Source of the DNA: Streptomyces aureus
GTDB taxonomy: Bacteria > Actinomycetota > Actinomycetes > Streptomycetales > Streptomycetaceae
Direction: 5' to 3'
Length of the DNA: 64,000 nt
NCBI RefSeq assembly: GCF_000725495.1
Contig: NZ_JNZD01000004.1
Location: 806,001 to 870,000, forward strand
Positions 1-8,919 of this stretch are shown here, in pieces. Both the position numbers and the translations under genes were made by a program. Position 1 is the first letter of the stretch. Each line of letters begins with the position of its first letter. Under the pieces are notes generated by a model. The model was given only the letters and a program-made list of their open reading frames with translations. It made no database searches and was not told the origin of the DNA.

Positions 1-108
1 CGGGGCCTCCTGGTCGGTCCACTGCGAGCCGTCCCAGTAACGCTGCGTCTGAGGCTTCCCGTTCGGGTCCGGGTACCAGCCAGCAGGAGTGTTCGAATGC
101 GTGGTCAC
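1..108 (-). CDS. DUF2510 domain protein, N-terminus only (cut by left window edge)
   Basis: The minus strand reads from a GTG at 108 into a typical DUF2510 motif: GWYPDP near residue 10, then RYWDGSQWT. DUF2510 is a short Trp-rich domain found at the N-terminus of many actinobacterial membrane or secreted proteins; its function is not known. A GGGTAGGGTG stretch before the GTG can serve as ribosome binding site. Only about 36 codons lie in the window, so the rest of the protein and its length cannot be judged. It follows the phospholipase gene in the same direction with a gap of about 50 bases. Confidence 0.75.
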   Translation of the reverse strand, partial: MTTHSNTPAGWYPDPNGKPQTQRYWDGSQWTDQEAP

Positions 109-160
109 CGGCGCACCCTACCCCGACATGGCCGGAAAACCACGGTCAGTTGCGGACCCA

Positions 161-2212
161 TCAGACCGTGATGAGGGCCGGATCGCTGACACCGGGCCGG
201 CCGTTCTCGACATGTCCGGCGAATCGGCGCAAGAAGTCCGCCCGGCCGTCGCAGACCACGCTCAGGTCGTACCAGCACGCGCTCGCCCGCAGGTCGACCG
301 TGTGCTTGACCGTCGCGCCCGCTTTGACCCGCAGCACACGGGCCGGTCCGCCGTAGCCGTCGGTGAGCCTGAGCGTCGCTGTGGCGCTCCCCTTGTTGAC
401 GACGGTGAGCTCGATGTCGCACCCGGTGTGACGGGCGGTGACCTCGGGGCCGGCCGTCCTGCCCGCGCCCTTGAAGGTGCGCAGGAAGCCGTTCGGACCG
501 TGCACCGTGAGGTCGTACGAGCCGCCCGAGTAGGCCGAGTTCCAGGTGTCCGCGATGGTCTTGCCCGCCTCGGTGGTGTACGTCCAGGGGCCGTCGGTGC
601 GGTTGCCGGAGGTGACGAGGAAGGCCGCGCCCGCCTGGGCGCCGGAGGCGAACGTCAGGGTGAACTTTCCGGCCGCGGTGTCCGCCGAACCGTCCACGAG
701 CGGCGCGTACTTGAGCGGCCGGGTCGGACGCGAGCCGCGCTCCTGCCGGGGCAGAGCGCCGTTCGCGGGCGGGGCCGGCACGTAGTCGGGGTGGCGGTCG
801 CCGTCCGGCGGACGGTAGCCGTCGGTGGCGGGCAGCGCGACCGGCCCGCTGTCCTTGCGGGAGAAGTCGAAGGCGGCGGTGAGGTCGCCGCAGACGGCCC
901 GTCGCCAGGGCGAGATGTTGGGCTCGTGCACCCCGAACCGGGCTTCCATGAACCGGATGATCGAGGTGTGGTCGAGCGTCTCGGAGCAGACGTAACCGCC
1001 CTTGCTCCAGGGCGAGACGACGAGCATCGGCACCCGCTGGCCCAGTCCGTAGGGTCCGGCGGCGTGGCTCGCGTCGCCCGCGAAGAGGTCCGGGCCGACG
1101 TCGACCGTGGACCGGCCCTGGGCCGCGGACTGCGGCGGGAAGGGCGGCACCAGGTGGTCGAAGAAGCCGTCGTTCTCGTCGTAGGTCACGAACAGGGCCG
1201 TCCTGCTCCACACCTCGGGGTCCGAGGTGAGCGCCTCGAGGACCTGGGAGATGTACCAGGCGCCGTAGTTGGCGGGCCAGTTGGGGTGTTCGGTGAAGGC
1301 CTCGGGGGCGGCTATCCAGGAGATCTGCGGCAGCTTGCCGCCCTGCACGTCGGCCCGGAGCTGATCGAAGAACCCCTCGCCCTTGCGGGCGTCGGTGCCG
1401 GTTCGGGCCTTGTCGTAGAGCGGGTCGCCCGGCTTGGCGTTGCGGTACTGGTTGAAGTACAGCAGCGAGTTGTCGCCGTAGTTGCCCCGGTAGGCGTCGG
1501 GGATCCAGCCCCAGGAGCCGTTCGCGTCCAGCCCGTCGCCGACGTCCTGGTAGATCTTCCAGGAGATCCCGGCCGCCTCCAGGCGCTCCGGGTACGTCGT
1601 CCAGCCGTACCCGGCCTCGTCGTTGCCGAGGACCGGTCCGCCGCCCTTGCCGTCGTTGCCCGTGTGACCCGTCCACATGTAGTAGCGGTTGGGGTCCGTG
1701 GAGCCGATGAAGGAGCAGTGGTAGGCGTCGCAGACGGTGAACGCGTCGGCCAGCGCGTAGTGGAACGGGATGTCCTCACGTGTCAGATAGGCCATCGTCG
1801 TCGCCGACTTGGCGGGCACCCACTTGCCGTACCTGCCCTTGTCGAACGCGGCGTGCCCGTCGCTCCAGCCGTGCGGCAGGTCCTTGAGGAACGCGAGACC
1901 GAGGTCGTCCGCCTCCGGGTGGAAGGGGAGGATGTCCCTGGTGCCGTCCGACTGGTACCAGACCGGCTTGGTGCCGGTCGTGGTGGCCGGACGCGGGTCG
2001 CCGAATCCGCGGACGCCTCTCATCGATCCGAAGTAGTGGTCGAACGAGCGGTTCTCCTGCATCAGCACGACGATGTGCTCGACGTCCTGGATCGAGCCCG
2101 AGCGGCGGTGCGCGGGCAGTGCCGCCGCACGCTGGACGCTGCCGGACAGGGCGGTGAACGCCGCTGTTCCACCGGCGAGTTGGAAGAAGCGGCGCCGATT
2201 CACTTGAGGCAT
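161..2212 (-). CDS. Tat-exported phospholipase C, phosphocholine-specific family
   Basis: Predicted secreted phospholipase C (AcpA/PlcC phosphoesterase superfamily, usual length about 680-720 residues; 683 here). The ATG at 2212 puts a twin-arginine signal NRRRFFQ at residues 5-11 followed by a hydrophobic stretch, and has GAGAGG upstream, so longer in-frame starts are rejected. The catalytic N-terminal motif ENRSFDHYFG lies at residues 53-62. Two C-terminal beta domains of the DUF756 type (about residues 490-680) are those that follow the catalytic domain in bacterial phosphocholine phospholipases. The enzyme would hydrolyse phosphatidylcholine or sphingomyelin outside the cell and may help release phosphate. 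Substrate choice is inferred from the family. Confidence 0.92.
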   Translation of the reverse strand: MPQVNRRRFFQLAGGTAAFTALSGSVQRAAALPAHRRSGSIQDVEHIVVLMQENRSFDHYFGSMRGVRGFGDPRPATTTGTKPVWYQSDGTRDILPFHPEADDLGLAFLKDLPHGWSDGHAAFDKGRYGKWVPAKSATTMAYLTREDIPFHYALADAFTVCDAYHCSFIGSTDPNRYYMWTGHTGNDGKGGGPVLGNDEAGYGWTTYPERLEAAGISWKIYQDVGDGLDANGSWGWIPDAYRGNYGDNSLLYFNQYRNAKPGDPLYDKARTGTDARKGEGFFDQLRADVQGGKLPQISWIAAPEAFTEHPNWPANYGAWYISQVLEALTSDPEVWSRTALFVTYDENDGFFDHLVPPFPPQSAAQGRSTVDVGPDLFAGDASHAAGPYGLGQRVPMLVVSPWSKGGYVCSETLDHTSIIRFMEARFGVHEPNISPWRRAVCGDLTAAFDFSRKDSGPVALPATDGYRPPDGDRHPDYVPAPPANGALPRQERGSRPTRPLKYAPLVDGSADTAAGKFTLTFASGAQAGAAFLVTSGNRTDGPWTYTTEAGKTIADTWNSAYSGGSYDLTVHGPNGFLRTFKGAGRTAGPEVTARHTGCDIELTVVNKGSATATLRLTDGYGGPARVLRVKAGATVKHTVDLRASACWYDLSVVCDGRADFLRRFAGHVENGRPGVSDPALITV

Positions 2213-2405
2213 GACTGGGGTGACCTCTCGTCCTGACGGGCCCTGCGGCCGGATGATGGAACGTGCGCGAAGGGAGTTTTCCAAGCGCACCGAACGTCAG
2301 GAAAGGCCCCCCTGTCCCTTGTGTGAAGGGCGGCGGTACGTCAGACGAACGATTCCGGACCGGCCGCGCGTCGCGGCGAGCCGGCCCGGAATGTCCCGTC
2401 GGGGC

Positions 2406-2870
2406 CTAGATGCCGGTCGCGAACAGGGAGAACAGGCCGACCCCCACGACGGCGACGACCAGCGCGATGGCCACCACGACGCCGAGGAAGACCAGCAGAC
2501 AGCCGAGCTCCCGCTGGGCCGTGCGGTCGTCGGGCAGGGCGACCGTGGCCCGCTCGGGGTACTCGGGGAGGTAGGAGACGATGAGGATGTCGCCCGGGAC
2601 GGTGGTGTTCGGGGCGGCGTCCTCGAAGCGGACCTGGCGGCCCTCACGGGTGATGAACTCGAAGAGGAAGTAGCGCCGTGTCGAGGTGCCGTACCCGCCT
2701 CCCGAACGCCGCACCGTCTCGACGCGTATGCATCTGCCCTCGGTGCGCAGGCCGTGCCGCTGCGCCTGTGTCCGCCAGCGGACTTTCTTGACCGCTGTCA
2801 CACCGAGGGCGATCGGCGCGATGACGATGGCGGACACGAGGAGGGCGAAGACGACGGCGACGAAGATCAT
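2406..2870 (-). CDS. small DUF3592-like membrane protein
   Basis: 154 residues with one transmembrane helix at the N-terminus (about 1-23) and one at the C-terminus (about 128-152), enclosing a soluble middle part of about 100 residues. This matches the DUF3592 layout, in which a beta-rich extracytoplasmic region sits between two helices (YFLFEFITREGRQVRF, then a PGDILIVSYLPEYPERA stretch). The ATG at 2870 is preceded by GGAAAGGGAAC and is favoured over an upstream in-frame ATG at 2954 that would add a charged tail before the membrane helix. Function unknown. It stands alone upstream of the phospholipase gene in the same direction. Confidence 0.75.
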   Translation of the reverse strand: MIFVAVVFALLVSAIVIAPIALGVTAVKKVRWRTQAQRHGLRTEGRCIRVETVRRSGGGYGTSTRRYFLFEFITREGRQVRFEDAAPNTTVPGDILIVSYLPEYPERATVALPDDRTAQRELGCLLVFLGVVVAIALVVAVVGVGLFSLFATGI

Positions 2871-3246
2871 GGCAAGTTCCCTTTCCGAATGACATTGCTG
2901 AAGGTGCGTCAGGACGCGTGAAGCCGATGCGGCGCGACGCGGACGCCGGAACACCGCACGGCTCAGGAAGAGTTCACCCGGTCAGGACGCGGACACCGGA
3001 CGCTCCCCGACCGGCCCCGGGGCGCCGGCCCGCCTCGACCGCGAGAACAGGCCGCACGGCGCCCCGCACGCCAAGACGGACATCGGGCCGCACGCGTTCC
3101 ATCGGAACCGCCGGGCACTGGGCGGTCACCGCGATGCCCTTCCGCCTGGCGGAAGTCGGCTTGCCCGTGCGCCCCGGAGGTCACGACCCTGGGGGCGACC
3201 ACGGCACGCGGGGCGGCCGCGCCCCGCTCTCAGGGACGGGATCGCC

Positions 3247-3274
3247 ATGCCGCACATCACCGCCTTCGCCAGGA
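3247..3274 (+). pseudogene. remnant: first 28 bases of the Rieske oxygenase gene
   Basis: Twenty-eight bases from an ATG are identical to the start of the Rieske oxygenase gene at 17786-17813 and encode the same nine residues (MPHITAFAR). Both copies also have a GACGGGA-type ribosome binding site upstream. After base 28 the frame runs into unrelated Arg/Pro-rich translation, so this is a broken copy and not a gene. Confidence 0.7.
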
Positions 3275-3528
3275 CCGACCCCGGTTCGGCCCGGGTCACT
3301 CAGAGGCGGCCAGAGGGAATGCCCTCTGCAACTGGCCTTCGAGGTAGCCGAGTTGGACGGCGTAGATCACGAGTGGACAACACTGGCGGGACCGCGCAGC
3401 CGCGTGCAGGCTGCGCAGGCGGCCGCGAGCTCCAGCAGAAGCATGCAGGGCACGGATGCACGCGCGCGGCATCATGTCCGGGCGTGGCCCGGGTACGAGG
3501 AACGGACGGCTTCCGGCCGTCCGCCGGA

Positions 3529-3789
3529 CCGGTTCGAGGACTATGCTGCCGTACGGACGTCCCAGACCCTGGCGGCTTGTCGCTGCTCGACACAGATGGC
3601 TGCAGGGAGCGGACTCTTCGTCCGTGACCCGGCACATCCCTGGAGGAAACCGGGCGCGTCCGGTGTGCTGTCGGACCGAGCGTTGCTCCGCCTCCGCCGA
3701 ACGTACGCCCCTGCCGACGGCGCGCCAGAGGGCCGGGATCCCCGGCGTCACCTCATCCGCTGCCGGATGGTCCACCGAATCGAGGCGTC
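3529..3789 (+). repeat. STAS upstream region, copy A (partner at about 8920-9170)
   Basis: The block containing ACTATGCTG at 3540, GTACGGACGTCCCAGACC, GAGCGGAC and AAACCGGG is repeated with small indels at about 8925-9060. The last bases before the start, GAATCGAGGCGTCATGCCCC, correspond to GAACCGAGGCACCCTGCCCC before the decayed STAS copy. The conservation of more than 100 noncoding bases suggests a promoter or leader that was duplicated together with the gene. Confidence 0.65.
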
Positions 3790-4212
3790 ATGCCCCGACC
3801 GCAGCTCGCCGTCCACCGCCATGACCGAGGGAAGCGGGTACTGATCACCCTGGCCGGTGAGATCGACCTGGAATCGGCCCCGCTGGTAAGCACGGCGCTG
3901 GCCCGATGCCTGAGCGACGACATCCGCGCCATCGACATCGACCTCACTCCTGTCACCTTCTGCGACTGCACAGGCCTCAACGTCTTCCTCCACGCCGCAC
4001 AGCAGACCACCGAGGCCGGCGGGACCCTGCGACTGCACCACCCACCACCGGTGCTGGGCCTGATTCTCGATCTCACCGGCTCCGGGTTTCTGCTCCTCGA
4101 CGTTCCGTTCGGGCCTCTGTCACCTCCGCTGGGGGATGTCCCGGCCTCGACCGCCCAGACCGTGCGGCGCCGGACCGTGCCGCTCTCATCCGTCTCGGGT
4201 GATGCGCGGTGA
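3790..4212 (+). CDS. STAS-domain anti-sigma factor antagonist
   Basis: 140 residues, a single STAS domain of the SpoIIAA/RsbV/BldG type. The start motif LITLAGEIDLES lies at residues 18-29 and the phosphorylation loop FCDCTGL at 57-63. In SpoIIAA the phospho-acceptor is the second residue after the Asp (D-S-S-G); here that position is Thr61 (D59-C60-T61-G62). Such proteins bind anti-sigma kinases when unphosphorylated and so free a sigma factor. The C-terminal 35 residues are an extra Pro/Arg-rich tail. The next gene begins in a GTGA overlap with this stop. A decayed second copy lies at 9166. Confidence 0.85.
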   Translation: MPRPQLAVHRHDRGKRVLITLAGEIDLESAPLVSTALARCLSDDIRAIDIDLTPVTFCDCTGLNVFLHAAQQTTEAGGTLRLHHPPPVLGLILDLTGSGFLLLDVPFGPLSPPLGDVPASTAQTVRRRTVPLSSVSGDAR

Positions 4213-4268
4213 CGGCCCGGACGGGGCGGGGACAGCCACGAGAGCCCCGTGACAGCGAATCGTCCACT

Positions 4269-4838
4269 ATGGAAGCGGTCCGGTTACGTCGGGTGAACCG
4301 CGAGCTGGCACAGGGCCTGAGCGGAAGGCTGACGGATCTTTACGTGGACTCCCACGAGACATCGCGTCCAGATGCGTACTGCCGTCCCAGCCGCCGGCAC
4401 TTTCTGAACCGTCTCGCCGCCGACATCCGGCGGCCGGGCTTCGGCATGGTGATCGCGGAGACGGACGGCCTGGTGGGATGCGCTTTCGGATTCCCGGTGC
4501 GCGGCGACAGCTTCTGGTCCATCGGGTTCGACTGGTCCCTCCCGCGCGGCATCGAGCAACTCGCAGCGACCGGGGGCGTCTTCGCGATCACCGCCGTCCT
4601 CGTCCCTCCGCACCCGCAGGACGCGTATGTGGCCCGCCGGTTGCAGGAGCGGCTGCTGGCCGATCACCAGGTGTCACTCGGCGTCACCCTCGTGGACCGG
4701 ACCGATCGCCCCACCCTCACCACACTCCGTTCCTGGGGATGGCTGGACGTGGGAGAGTTCAGGCAGCCGACCAGCGCCACGCTGCTCCGCGTGCTGGTCC
4801 TTCCCGCCGGCGAACCAACCTCCCTGAGGCCGGGGTGA
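4269..4838 (+). CDS. GNAT-like acetyltransferase domain protein
   Basis: About 189 residues from the ATG at 4269. A GTG at 4209 that overlaps the STAS stop would add 20 residues and would couple translation, so it cannot be excluded. The pattern is that of a GNAT fold: a central beta strand GFGMVIAETDGLVGCAFGFP, a strand FAITAVLVPPHPQDAYVARRLQERLL resembling the acetyl-CoA-binding helix region, and a final part DRPTLTTLRSWGWLDVGE typical of GNAT C-termini. Substrate unknown. It lies directly after the STAS gene, and a DUF5994 remnant starts in an overlap with its stop codon. Confidence 0.65.
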   Translation: MEAVRLRRVNRELAQGLSGRLTDLYVDSHETSRPDAYCRPSRRHFLNRLAADIRRPGFGMVIAETDGLVGCAFGFPVRGDSFWSIGFDWSLPRGIEQLAATGGVFAITAVLVPPHPQDAYVARRLQERLLADHQVSLGVTLVDRTDRPTLTTLRSWGWLDVGEFRQPTSATLLRVLVLPAGEPTSLRPG

Positions 4839-5197
4839 CTTGCGTGCCATGCCTGGAGGGCCGGCTGATGGAGGAGGCGGCACGCCTGCGGACGGAGTAC
4901 GAGAGCGACCGGGCCGTAAAAGCGGTCTGGGACTGCGAAAGAGGACATGAGGTCCGCGGTCCGGTCGCACCTCCCGCGCGTCCACGGATCCCCCTCGTCA
5001 CCACCACGCTGCCGTATCAGCCGATGGGGAGGTGGGGACGACACGCACATTTGCGACCATGGTCGTGCTCCTGTCGATGGTCGGCCCCACGGTGCTTTCT
5101 CGTCCACCTGCTCAATCGGCAACACAGCAACCGCGTCGCCGCCTTCCTCCCCACCCGCCCAAAGTCATCGCCCGGGACCGGTCCGTCCCGTCCCTGA
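4835..5197 (+). pseudogene. DUF5994 remnant (C-terminal fragment)
   Basis: Residues encoded at about 4853-5010 (GRLMEEAARLRTEYESDRAV, then AVWDCERG) match the C-terminal part of the intact DUF5994 protein at 14587, where the corresponding stretch runs from RLMAAASEHGG to AWESEGG with about 20 more residues between. The other remnant at 12637-13056 has the same internal deletion. The hallmark motifs GAWWPRS and GRWDLLVIPP are absent. A GTG at 4835 overlaps the stop of the preceding gene, so a fragment could still be translated, but it runs on into a Pro/Arg-rich tail with no domain. Confidence 0.6.
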
Positions 5198-6475
5198 CGG
5201 TTGTGAGGCGTCGGTGAGGTCGGCGCCGGTGGCGGCGTCCCGCCGAGAGCGGCTGCCGCCGTGCCAGTCCAGGCACATGACGGTCGCGTCGTCTTCCAGG
5301 TGACCATGGCCGGCGTCGACGATCGCCCCGATGAGGACGTGCGCGGCTTCGCGGGGATGCAGTGCGCGGGTGCGGACGATCAGGTCCGACAGGTCCAGGC
5401 TCTTGGCGTTGCGCTCCAGCATGCCGTCGGTCAGCATCACCAGCCGGTCGTCCGGCCGCAGGTCCAGCGACTGCACCCGGTAGGTGTGCGGGGTGTGGAA
5501 GCCGAACGGCCTGTCGACCTTCGGAACGATCTCCTGTACCTGACCGTCCCGCATCCGCAGCGGCCAGGGGTGGCCGGCGTTGACGAACTCGGTACCGCCG
5601 TCGAGCAGACTGATCCGCAGCAGCTGACCGGTGACATAACCCTCGCGGCCGTGTTCCCGCACGGCGCGGTCGGCTTCTTGGGCCTGTTCCCCGAGGCTCG
5701 CGCCGGCCCGCCGTGCCCGGCGCAGGGCCCCGACCACGAGGGTGGCCAGGAGTGCGGCGTCGACGTCGTGGCCCATGGCGTCGGTGACGGAGAGCTGGAC
5801 GGTGTCCCGGTCGATCACGTAGTCGAAGGTGTCGCCCCCGACGTGGTCGGCGGGCTCCAGTGCCCCGGCCACCGCGAACTGCGCCGCCTCGCACGCCAGC
5901 GACGCCGGAAGCAGCCGGTGCTGGATCTCGGCGGCCAGGCTCAGCGGGGTGGTGCGCCGGCCCCACTGGTACACGTCGGTGAAGGACCGGTTCGCGATGA
6001 CGATGTACGCCAGCGCGTGCGCGGTCTCGCCGATCTCCCGCATCACCTCCTCGTCCGGCGCCGCGGGCAGGAACAGTTCGAGGAGCCCGATGGCGTCCCC
6101 GCGGTTGGTCACCGGGGCGACGATCCGCACCAGCGCGCCCTCGCCCTTGTCCTCCACGCCGGGCCGCTGGGTGCGGATCACGTCGTCGTACAGGGTGCCC
6201 CGCAGCGTGATGCGCCGGGCGGGTTCATCGGTGTCGACGCTGCCCGCCGCCCCCAGCCGTACGACGGAGCTGCCGGTGAAGTCGGCGATGAGGAACGACA
6301 CCGACACGGCCCCGAGATGCTCCTTGAGCATGCGCGCGACCACGTCGAGCGACTCCACGGGCGCCGCGGACTCCGCCGCCTCCAACGCCCCCGCCAACGT
6401 CATCACACCGTCCCGGCGGCTGTCGCCCCCGGTGTGACGAGGGGCCCGCCCGCCGCCCTGCCCTCTTGCGGTCAC
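5165..6475 (-). CDS. GAF-PP2C (SpoIIE/RsbU-type) serine phosphatase
   Basis: 436 residues. A GAF-like sensory domain (about 30-185) is followed by a PPM/SpoIIE phosphatase domain (about 195-410). Metal-binding motifs are visible: GGDTFDY at 213-219, DAMGHD at 232-237, then LVMLTDGMLERN and the final EDDATVMCLDW. The family dephosphorylates STAS antagonists such as RsbV and thereby activates alternative sigma factors; the STAS protein encoded at 3790 is a possible partner, though this is inference from proximity. The GTG start at 6475 is preceded by AAGGAG at a spacing of 7. It is not in an obvious operon. Confidence 0.9.
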   Translation of the reverse strand: MTARGQGGGRAPRHTGGDSRRDGVMTLAGALEAAESAAPVESLDVVARMLKEHLGAVSVSFLIADFTGSSVVRLGAAGSVDTDEPARRITLRGTLYDDVIRTQRPGVEDKGEGALVRIVAPVTNRGDAIGLLELFLPAAPDEEVMREIGETAHALAYIVIANRSFTDVYQWGRRTTPLSLAAEIQHRLLPASLACEAAQFAVAGALEPADHVGGDTFDYVIDRDTVQLSVTDAMGHDVDAALLATLVVGALRRARRAGASLGEQAQEADRAVREHGREGYVTGQLLRISLLDGGTEFVNAGHPWPLRMRDGQVQEIVPKVDRPFGFHTPHTYRVQSLDLRPDDRLVMLTDGMLERNAKSLDLSDLIVRTRALHPREAAHVLIGAIVDAGHGHLEDDATVMCLDWHGGSRSRRDAATGADLTDASQPSGTGRTGPGR

Positions 6476-6666
6476 AGCGGCTCCTTCACTGCTCGATGAC
6501 GCTCAGGACTCCGCCCCGGATGTGCGAAGGACCTGTGCCAAGCCCAGCACCGGACAGGTCACACTGCACCCCGGGACCCGGGAGCCGCCCCCCAGCAGCC
6601 TCTCCCGGACCGTGCGCGGCCAGGGTTGCCCCCCGAGTCCTGCGTTTCGGCATCCCCCGAATGCGC

Positions 6667-7464
6667 TCACGTGGCTGCCACGACGATGGCCGTGTAGTGC
6701 GCGGTGAAGGCGGTGATGGTCAGGGCGTGGAAAACCTCGTGGAAGCCGAACCAGGCCGGTGAAGGATCGGGACGCTTGAGGGCGTAGACGACCGCGCCCG
6801 CGCTGTAGAGCAGCCCGCCGGCCACGATCAGGGCGAGTACGGCTGCTCCACCGGTGTGCAGGAAGTCGGGCAGGTAACACACCGGTGCCCATCCCAGGGC
6901 CAGGTAGCAGGGGGTGTACAGCCAGCGCGGAGCTGCGACCCAAAGGACCCGGAACGCGATGCCGGCCAGCGCGCCTGTCCACACGATCCACAGCAGCACG
7001 GACCGCCGGTCCGACGGGATGAGGAGCACGGCCAGGGGGGTGCAGGTGCCGGCGATGATCAGGAAGATGTTCGCGTGGTCCAGCCGCCGCAGGACCGCCT
7101 CCCCGCGCGGCCCCCACGTTCCGCGGTGGTAGACCGCGCTGGTACCGAACAGCAGGCAGGCCGACACCGCGTACACCGAGCAGGCCGCCGCTGCCGCAGC
7201 CGAGCGCGAATGGGCGATCAGGACGACGCCGCCGACCAGCGAGAGCGGGAACACCCCGGCGTGCAGCCAGCCTCGCATCCTCGGCTTCAGCGCAGTCGCC
7301 GCCCGTTCCGCCCCGCCTTCCAGGCCGCCCGCCGCCCGTCCGGCAGCCGGCCGACCGGTCGCGCCCGCAAATGCGTCAACGGCAGGGGGGCGCGGGGCGT
7401 CGGGTGTGGGGCCGCTCTGGGACTTCCGTCCGTGTGCAGGCGGCTGAGCGTCTTCGGCGATCAT
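6667..7464 (-). CDS. hemolysin III family (TrhA/YqfA-like) membrane protein
   Basis: 265 residues with about seven predicted membrane helices from residue 65 on. The family's polar signatures are present: SAVYHRGTWGP, RRLDHANIFLIIAGTCTPLAVLL, and the last-helix HEVFHALTITAFTAHY. These His/Asp positions are thought to bind a metal in the PAQR/hemolysin III superfamily. The first 60 residues are a Pro/Ala-rich cytosolic tail, so a later start is possible. The name hemolysin is historical; a role in membrane-energetics homeostasis is more likely. Its ATG overlaps the stop of an upstream hypothetical frame (ATGA at 7461-7464). Confidence 0.88.
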   Translation of the reverse strand: MIAEDAQPPAHGRKSQSGPTPDAPRPPAVDAFAGATGRPAAGRAAGGLEGGAERAATALKPRMRGWLHAGVFPLSLVGGVVLIAHSRSAAAAAACSVYAVSACLLFGTSAVYHRGTWGPRGEAVLRRLDHANIFLIIAGTCTPLAVLLIPSDRRSVLLWIVWTGALAGIAFRVLWVAAPRWLYTPCYLALGWAPVCYLPDFLHTGGAAVLALIVAGGLLYSAGAVVYALKRPDPSPAWFGFHEVFHALTITAFTAHYTAIVVAAT

Positions 7465-7886
7465 GCACTCATATTCTGAAGCAGGCGGGAGAGTACCGCC
7501 CGGCGCACCGCCGCGGAGCGCAGCGGGCTGCTGCGGCGGGCTTCACCGATGGCACGGAGGAAGCCCTGGGTGGTGCCGGACATGTCGGCGGCCCGGCCCG
7601 TGGTGCAGACGGGAGAGTCGTCGTCATAGAGACGGCCGAACGAGTCGTCTGCTGTCGGTTGCACCTCTCCGAGGAACGTGTCGAGGGGCTCTGGCGCCCA
7701 GGGCCCCGAAGCGACTGCGACACCGCTGCCCGCAGTACCATGGATGGTGGGTTGGCTCACTCTCACGTGCAGCCGCCCGGAAGGGCGACTCCGGCGTGTT
7801 TGCGCCGGAGTCGTTGTTACGGCCGTACGGGCGGTCCCGGCCAGGCCGCGACCTTCCGGAGATCCCTTGACGCCGAGCCGGTTCAC
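7461..7886 (-). CDS. hypothetical protein, ATGA-coupled to the hemolysin III gene (uncertain)
   Basis: A 141-residue frame that I do not recognise. The N-terminal half is Arg/Thr-rich and not protein-like. The C-terminal 75 residues (PLDTFLGEVQPTADDSFGRL, then FLRAIGEARRSSPLRSAAVR) look more like a real sequence, so the true start may lie inside or this may be a decayed gene. The only positive argument for expression is the ATGA overlap with the next gene. The stretch 7465-7889 otherwise holds nothing I can identify. Confidence 0.3.
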   Translation of the reverse strand: MNRLGVKGSPEGRGLAGTARTAVTTTPAQTRRSRPSGRLHVRVSQPTIHGTAGSGVAVASGPWAPEPLDTFLGEVQPTADDSFGRLYDDDSPVCTTGRAADMSGTTQGFLRAIGEARRSSPLRSAAVRRAVLSRLLQNMSA

Positions 7887-7889
7887 CGC

Positions 7890-8198
7890 TCACCCACGGT
7901 GTTCGTGGTCCCTGCGGTCCTCACGCCTCCAGCGTGCCCGGTTCTGACGGCTGTAGCGGCGGTCCCAGCGGTCCTGACGGTCCCGGCGCTGTTCGTAGTC
8001 CCGGTAGCCCTTGAGATCGGACCCGTCGCCACGGATCCAGCCTCCCCCGCGATCGCGGCCGTAGCGGGTGGCGCAGAAGATCAACACGGCAGCGGCCACC
8101 CACCAGAGGGAATTGAGGAAGCCGAGGCCGAACAGGACGACGATCAGGAGGAGAAGCAGAACGAACACGGCGGGCCTTCCCGGAGCGGAACGAACCAT
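7890..8198 (-). CDS. small hydrophobic membrane protein with charged tail
   Basis: 102 residues. A long hydrophobic segment (about 10-45: VFVLLLLLIVVLFGLGFLN, SLWWVAAAVLIFCATRYG) forms one long or two short helices in the style of small Streptomyces hydrophobic proteins (FG.GF.....WW). It is followed by a strongly charged Arg/Asp-rich tail (YRDYEQRRDRQDRWDRR) likely in the cytosol. No catalytic motif. The ribosome binding site before the ATG at 8198 is weak. Such proteins are often stress-induced, but nothing here proves it. Confidence 0.6.
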   Translation of the reverse strand: MVRSAPGRPAVFVLLLLLIVVLFGLGFLNSLWWVAAAVLIFCATRYGRDRGGGWIRGDGSDLKGYRDYEQRRDRQDRWDRRYSRQNRARWRREDRRDHEHRG

Positions 8199-8557
8199 CA
8201 CTGCCGGGGACCAGGGCCTGTTCGCACAGCGTAGCCCTTTCAAGAGGTCGCGGATAGCGCCCCGTGTCCGCGGCGTCCGACGGAAGTGGTCGGTGGCGGA
8301 TGGCCACTTGCCGTCCGTCCGGAGAGTACGGCGAGGGCTGACGTGCGTGGTACGGCCCGAGCCCCCGGCAGCGTCGACCACCTCTCGCGCTCCTTCGGGG
8401 CGCACCTCACGCATCAGTGCCGGATTCCGTCCCGTAGCCAAGGGGCCGCTCCCGCACCCGCCGTCGCCACTGGACCCCGGCGCGGCATCGATGCGTCTCA
8501 GACGGACACCCCTGCGCTGTCCGCCGCGTGGCACCCTTAACCCGGCAGGCGGTACAC
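8199..8557. other. gap without recognisable gene or element
   Basis: About 360 bases between the small hydrophobic gene and the WWED small membrane protein. I see no coding frame with protein-like composition, no convincing hairpin and no repeat shared with other parts of the window. Confidence 0.5.
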
Positions 8558-8770
8558 ATGTACGCGCTGATCGTTCCCGCTTCGACTCCCTTCGTCCTGC
8601 TCGCCGCCGTGATGGGCCTGTCCTGGTGGGAGGACCGCATCCTGCCGACGCCACCGGCCGAGCCGGTGAACGCTCCCGCCGAGACTCCGTTCGCCCCAGC
8701 GGCCCCTGCCCAGCTCGCGGAACTCCCGGATGCCGAGCCCGCGTCGACAAGGGAGACGGCCGGGCGTTGA
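8558..8770 (+). CDS. small WWED membrane protein
   Basis: 70 residues: one N-terminal membrane helix (MYALIVPASTPFVLLAAVMG), then LSWWEDRILP and a Pro/Ala-rich tail. A diverged copy without a start codon lies at 17418-17609, and conservation of the SWWEDxILPTPPA core between the copies supports real coding. Function unknown. The ATG at 8558 follows a GGCAGGCGG stretch. No neighbour suggests an operon. Confidence 0.6.
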   Translation: MYALIVPASTPFVLLAAVMGLSWWEDRILPTPPAEPVNAPAETPFAPAAPAQLAELPDAEPASTRETAGR

Positions 8771-8919
8771 CCTGCGGCGTGGGCCATGCCACTCCGGAGC
8801 GAGCGGTACAACAGGACGACTGCCTGGCCGGCGGTGTTCCGCCTGCGACCAGCGCCCCGGCCAGCACGGGAGCCGCCGATCACCGCCGTCCGGACATCGT
8901 GGTGCCCCTCTCCGGACCA

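Larger units (their letters stand above)
2871..3789. other. long gene-poor stretch with a gene-start remnant and a duplicated STAS promoter region
   Basis: No convincing gene in about 900 bases. Two structured parts are annotated separately: a copy of the first 28 bases of the Rieske oxygenase gene (3247-3274) and a STAS upstream region (about 3529-3790) whose second copy lies at 8920-9170. The open frames present have arginine/proline-rich, low-complexity translations and no recognisable domain. Confidence 0.6.

Noticed and set aside
89..2236. Long plus-strand frame opposite the phospholipase gene
   Set aside because: It is a GC-bias shadow: Val/Arg/Gly-rich without domains, while the minus strand encodes a complete, recognisable phospholipase.
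2918..3844. 308-residue plus-strand frame in the gene-poor stretch
   Set aside because: Arg/Pro/Gly-rich throughout, no domain, and it runs into the STAS gene in another frame.
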